A stretch of DNA of 64,000 bases from Roseivirga sp. UBA6061 (GTDB taxonomy: Bacteria > Bacteroidota > Bacteroidia > Cytophagales > Cyclobacteriaceae): NCBI GenBank assembly GCA_002427745.1, contig DIYF01000124.1:1-64000 (forward strand), in the 5' to 3' direction. Under the pieces are notes generated by a model that was not told where the DNA came from, did no database searches, and was given only the letters and a program-made list of their open reading frames with translations. The translations under genes were made by a program, and so were the position numbers. Shown piece by piece: positions 61,967 through 64,000 of this stretch (within the stretch, counting starts at the first letter, position 1; each line of letters opens with the position of its first letter).

Positions 61967-62254
61967 ATGACGCAAGGGCTATCAAAGACTGAGACTCAAC
62001 TCCTTGAAAACCTGTTTGATTCACTCGACAGGCTGTTTGACAGGGAATGTCAGGTGATTGAGGTATACGCCATTGTATTTGCGACACAGCATGCCCTGAA
62101 ACCTTGCAACACAGCTTTGAGCCTTGACGACTATGCAGAAGGCCTTCAGAAAATTGCGCGTAATAAGGAAGATTTCGAAAGTCAGCGTCAAAGAGCACTC
62201 GAGCTGACAGATGACCTGAGAATCATACTGGATGACCTGCTGTACCCTGATTAA
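61967..62254 (+). CDS. Small unrecognised helical protein
   Basis: A 95-residue acidic helical protein beginning MTQGLSKTETQLLENLF, with no signal or motif. Directly follows the alkylation repair gene and may be coexpressed with it. Function unknown. Confidence 0.55.
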   Translation: MTQGLSKTETQLLENLFDSLDRLFDRECQVIEVYAIVFATQHALKPCNTALSLDDYAEGLQKIARNKEDFESQRQRALELTDDLRIILDDLLYPD

Positions 62255-62467
62255 TTCGAATCACCCCTCTTCTCCTTTTAACTTCCATTTTCAATAAGGA
62301 AAGCGCGAAGCTGAAACCTCTTGACACATGAGGTCAACGAAGAGACCTGCACCGGTCAGGGCTCTCAAATTCCGTTTCACCAAAACCAGCTCTCTCCCAC
62401 CTTCGGCCCGTTTACCTTTAAGTCAGACCTCGCAAAATCAGTACAGGGTCAATTTGATTGAAAAGGA

Positions 62468-62992
62468 ATGACACATCTCATTAAACGCGCAGCAGCCTAT
62501 ACCATCGACTGTTTGCTCTGCTATTCAGTGATCATGCTCATTGTACAATGGGCAATTCTCAGTAACATCAGAGAGTCTATCGGTATCACAGACGCCTGGT
62601 TTGAAGACAGCTGGCATGTACAACTGTATGTATTAACGACCATTTCATTACCGGTCTGGTGGTACTTCACCTACTTCGACAGCCATAAAACCCGCGGAAC
62701 ATTTGGCAAGCGATTACTAAAACTGAACCTGGTCGATCAGAGCGGTGTGCGAATTCCCCAGGCTAAGTCACTGATGCGCACGTTCTTAAAACTTGGTCCC
62801 TGGGAAATTGCACATGTCGGGGTAATCTTTCCGGTTCCCTTGTATTTTACTGATGAGCCTGAGATCAGACTCCTCACCCTACTGGGCATTTCCCTGTTCA
62901 CCATATGGGTATTGAGCATCCTGGCCAATACTAAACAGCAATCGCTATACGACAAGCTGCTGGGCACTCAGGTACTTGAACAAAGAGATTAA
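62468..62992 (+). CDS. RDD-family membrane protein
   Basis: A 174-residue protein with about four membrane helices and the RDD hallmarks: KRAAAYTIDCLLCYSVIM near the N-terminus (Arg and Asp in the first helix) and the GTFGKRLLKLNLVDQSG loop. RDD proteins are proposed transporters or channels; function is uncertain. The 213 bases before it hold no gene or clear signal. Confidence 0.88.
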   Translation: MTHLIKRAAAYTIDCLLCYSVIMLIVQWAILSNIRESIGITDAWFEDSWHVQLYVLTTISLPVWWYFTYFDSHKTRGTFGKRLLKLNLVDQSGVRIPQAKSLMRTFLKLGPWEIAHVGVIFPVPLYFTDEPEIRLLTLLGISLFTIWVLSILANTKQQSLYDKLLGTQVLEQRD

Positions 62993-63097
62993 AAGCGCAG
63001 ATCGTCCTGTCCTTCATATGACCCGGCTTTTCGCTACCGGATATCAGAACAATGCGTAAATTAAGAGACTAACCCTATACAGAGAGCCTGCAAGGCC

Positions 63098-63769
63098 ATG
63101 CATATTCAGCCACACTCAGACAAGCTAAGGCGCTACATTGCTCCTGACACCTATTTTTCGCTTACTGAAGAGCAAAGGAGGCGGTCATTTATAGGCATGA
63201 ATCTGAGTTTTTCGAATGAAACTGTCATTCTGAACAGGATTAACCAACTCGAGCAATTGGAGGAAAAGGGCTTCGTATTTTTTGGTGAGAAAAACTGGCT
63301 CACATCCTTTCTCTCTTCTTCCCGACCCTCAGGCATGGGGGGTTATGATCAGTGGGTCACCAAAAACTTCAGAGAATACCTGAGGCTGCCATTTGAAATT
63401 TCTATAGAACATACAGAGCCGGATACTCCACTGTGGTTCGCTGAACTTAATACAACCGACTTGCTGCTGGGTTATCCAGATTTGAAAAACCCGGGTTTTC
63501 TCGAAATAGCCGAAATGCAGATCATTGTAGCCGGGAACACAGAAAGTCCCCATCCCAGCCATCTGATAAAGGCTTTTGAGTTTTTGCATGACCTCGAATA
63601 CGCGTTATCCACGGTCAGGTATCAATCAAAAGGCGGCCGGGAGATCAGTGTGACTGGTATTGAGATAACCAACCCCATCGACCCTTCAAGGTGGGAACTC
63701 AATGTCATTTCAGATTATGGGTCTGAGTGGGATTTCACCATTGTCAATGGGCGGGCCTGGAGGAGCTAG
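63098..63769 (+). CDS. Unrecognised 223-residue protein
   Basis: A soluble protein with no signal. It starts MHIQPHSDKLRRYIAPDTYFSLTEEQRRRSF and is rich in aromatic residues; the middle reads MGGYDQWVTKNFREYLRLPFEISIE. Possibly an immunity-type or stress protein, but no motif supports that. Gaps of about 105 and 54 bases separate it from its neighbours. Confidence 0.5.
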   Translation: MHIQPHSDKLRRYIAPDTYFSLTEEQRRRSFIGMNLSFSNETVILNRINQLEQLEEKGFVFFGEKNWLTSFLSSSRPSGMGGYDQWVTKNFREYLRLPFEISIEHTEPDTPLWFAELNTTDLLLGYPDLKNPGFLEIAEMQIIVAGNTESPHPSHLIKAFEFLHDLEYALSTVRYQSKGGREISVTGIEITNPIDPSRWELNVISDYGSEWDFTIVNGRAWRS

Positions 63770-63823
63770 AAATTTGACCTTTTTGAGAAAGTCTTTCTGA
63801 TCACTACTGGCTAGCTTACCGCA

Positions 63824-64000
63824 ATGTTACTCGAAGAAAGTGTAGTAAGTTTTAAAGGGAGGCCTTTGTTTCAGAAGGCCAAAATCAAGACACCTTTCAG
63901 AATATCAGGCCAGATGGATGATATGGCCTGCTTTTTCTATTTAATCGAGGGGGCCTACGAAGTGATAGAATCACGGGGGGCTATCAGGGTTGGTACTAAT
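63824..64000 (+). CDS. AraC-family regulator, N-terminus only (runs off the window)
   Basis: Fifty-nine codons, beginning MLLEESVVSFKGRPLFQKAK, are visible before the edge. The segment GQMDDMACFFYLIEGAYEVIESRG looks like the cupin-type sensing domain of AraC proteins (as in the regulator at 50135-51025). The DNA-binding part would be beyond the window, so the call is tentative. Confidence 0.5.
   Translation, partial: MLLEESVVSFKGRPLFQKAKIKTPFRISGQMDDMACFFYLIEGAYEVIESRGAIRVGTN

Overview
The window looks like a chromosomal segment from a marine-type Bacteroidota bacterium, most likely of the order Cytophagales. This is inferred from gene content and from promoters: several start regions carry the Bacteroidota -7 element TAnnTTTG, Shine-Dalgarno sequences are mostly absent, and many families are typical of the phylum (DUF4251, DUF1223, MacB-like permeases with a prefix domain, TM-AraC regulators, amt plus beta-barrel pair). 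No rRNA, tRNA or CRISPR array was seen.

Region 1 (1-11,500) is part of a Mu-like contractile-tail element, cut by the left edge. Tail genes run on the minus strand: DUF2586-type sheath, tube, a tail assembly chaperone with a programmed -1 frameshift, tape measure, DUF6046-like protein, gpD-like hub, gpV-like protein, a small baseplate-region protein, a LysM protein, and the start of one more gene. Upstream of the sheath are a holin-like protein, Gam, and small proteins. A LexA-like (S24) repressor faces the other way behind palindromic operators. No transposase, terminase, portal or capsid gene lies between Gam and the sheath, where Mu carries its head genes.

Region 2 (11,500-25,000) is host DNA: an isoquinoline-1-oxidoreductase-like molybdenum enzyme (two subunits), a cadherin/kelch lipoprotein, a CrtI/CrtISO-like oxidoreductase, and, divergent from it, a tight operon of pyruvoyl-tetrahydropterin-synthase-like protein, FolE, a tyrosine-less SDR and a flavin-reductase-like protein. 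A DUF1223 protein, a ligase-associated exonuclease-like protein and the membrane pyrophosphatase HppA follow.

Region 3 (25,000-41,600) holds a TM-AraC regulator with a serine hydrolase, a 131-bp palindromic element, a MacA/MacB-like export pair without its ATPase, the ammonium transporter Amt with a beta-barrel protein, a Uup-type ABC-F ATPase, a ferredoxin-cyclase fusion, an esterase, a 0.6-kb hairpin-rich repeat block, and cysE-cysM for cysteine synthesis.

Region 4 (41,600-64,000) is accessory in character: several unrecognised proteins, a large permease with an inverted repeat over its promoter, a nucleoside phosphorylase, a TetR/FAD-monooxygenase divergent pair with two direct-repeat operators 21 bp apart, AraC regulators, two more serine hydrolases sharing an upstream 23-bp motif, an MBOAT/SGNH O-acylation pair, a DNA alkylation repair protein, an RDD protein and the start of another AraC-like regulator. 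Most starts were chosen by signal peptide, overlap with the previous gene, or family length; these choices are noted per gene.
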